From Octadecabacter sp. (GTDB lineage: Bacteria > Pseudomonadota > Alphaproteobacteria > Rhodobacterales > Rhodobacteraceae), in the NCBI GenBank assembly GCA_018500065.2, contig JAHBAO020000376.1, positions 1 to 6,598 on the forward strand: a stretch of DNA of 6,598 nt, given 5' to 3'. The translations under genes and the position numbers were made by a program. Below, piece by piece: positions 6,404 to 6,598 of the stretch. Positions within the stretch are counted from its first letter, which is position 1; each line of letters starts with the position of its first letter. The notes below the pieces were generated by a model. It made no database searches. It was given only the letters and a program-made list of their open reading frames with translations, and was not told the DNA's origin.

Positions 6404-6598
6404 CGGTTTCAACCCATGCCGCGATCTGGGCGGCTAAGTCTGCGCGTGCTGCTTCCGTCAAGTTCGGGGCCTCGAACCGATGTAATACATCTGCGCCATT
6501 GCGGGCGCGACCAGACCGATATGTCGGGTCGTAGTGGTCTTCCATTAACGCCCGCGCAAGGTCTTCAAACGCGCCAGCATTTAGGTGGGTGATCCAAC
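6396..6598 (-). CDS. mnmH: C-terminal end of tRNA 2-selenouridine synthase (partial)
   Basis: The minus-strand frame is open from the right edge of the window to a TGA at 6396-6398, giving the last 66 residues of a gene that starts beyond the window. The translation includes WITHLNAGAFEDLARALMED followed directly by HYDPTYRSG, then a polar, alanine-rich tail ending WVETAS. A helix followed by a (H/Y)YDP-x-Y-x-S motif near the C-terminus is what I remember of MnmH/SelU (formerly YbbB), the rhodanese plus P-loop enzyme that replaces tRNA wobble 2-thiouridine sulphur with selenium using selenophosphate. The rhodanese and P-loop regions, which would settle this, lie outside the window. Position next to selD supports the call, since MnmH uses the SelD product. 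The gene is convergent with selD and its end overlaps it by 8 bases. Confidence 0.72.
   Translation of the reverse strand, partial: WITHLNAGAFEDLARALMEDHYDPTYRSGRARNGADVLHRFEAPNLTEAARADLAAQIAAWVETAS

Noticed and set aside
6399..6404. Palindrome GCTAGC at the end of selD as a terminator or site
   Set aside because: A 6-base palindrome without loop or T-tract cannot act as an intrinsic terminator and is expected by chance.

Overview
The window looks like a chromosomal segment of a marine alphaproteobacterium, most likely Rhodobacterales (roseobacter group). This rests on moderately high GC, tightly packed genes with ATGA-type overlaps, and a selenide, water dikinase of the long fused type that I associate with that group. 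The taxonomy is inferred from style and family knowledge, not from a marker gene. I see no rRNA, tRNA, insertion sequence, phage gene or CRISPR array.

Layout: bases 1-145 are non-coding as far as I can tell and carry only weak candidate regulatory signals. From 146 to 4210 there is a three-gene plus-strand operon: an ABC ATPase of the LolD/MacB/YbbA type (146-802), a single-chain double-FtsX permease of 794 residues and about ten membrane helices (799-3183), and a Sec-secreted AttH/CrtC-like lipocalin-fold protein (3173-4210). The genes overlap by 4 and 11 bases, so they are very likely translationally coupled and work together. The likely job is ATP-driven movement of a lipid or other hydrophobic molecule out of the inner membrane, with the lipocalin as periplasmic binding or processing partner. 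The substrate is unknown.

After a 57-base gap, which holds a possible 16-codon leader ORF overlapping the next start, comes a 711-residue fusion protein (4268-6403). It joins an N-terminal FAD/NAD(P)H oxidoreductase-like domain to a complete C-terminal selenide, water dikinase (SelD). Facing it on the minus strand, and overlapping its last 8 bases, is the 3' end of another gene (6396 to beyond 6598). Its C-terminal sequence fits MnmH/SelU, the tRNA 2-selenouridine synthase that consumes the selenophosphate made by SelD. This part of the window therefore looks like a selenouridine module.

The points most worth following up are the ABC-plus-lipocalin operon, which has no assigned substrate, and the oxidoreductase-SelD fusion. 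In the fusion, the SelD active-site loop has a CxxC arrangement next to a flavoprotein-like domain that has no redox cysteine pair of its own.
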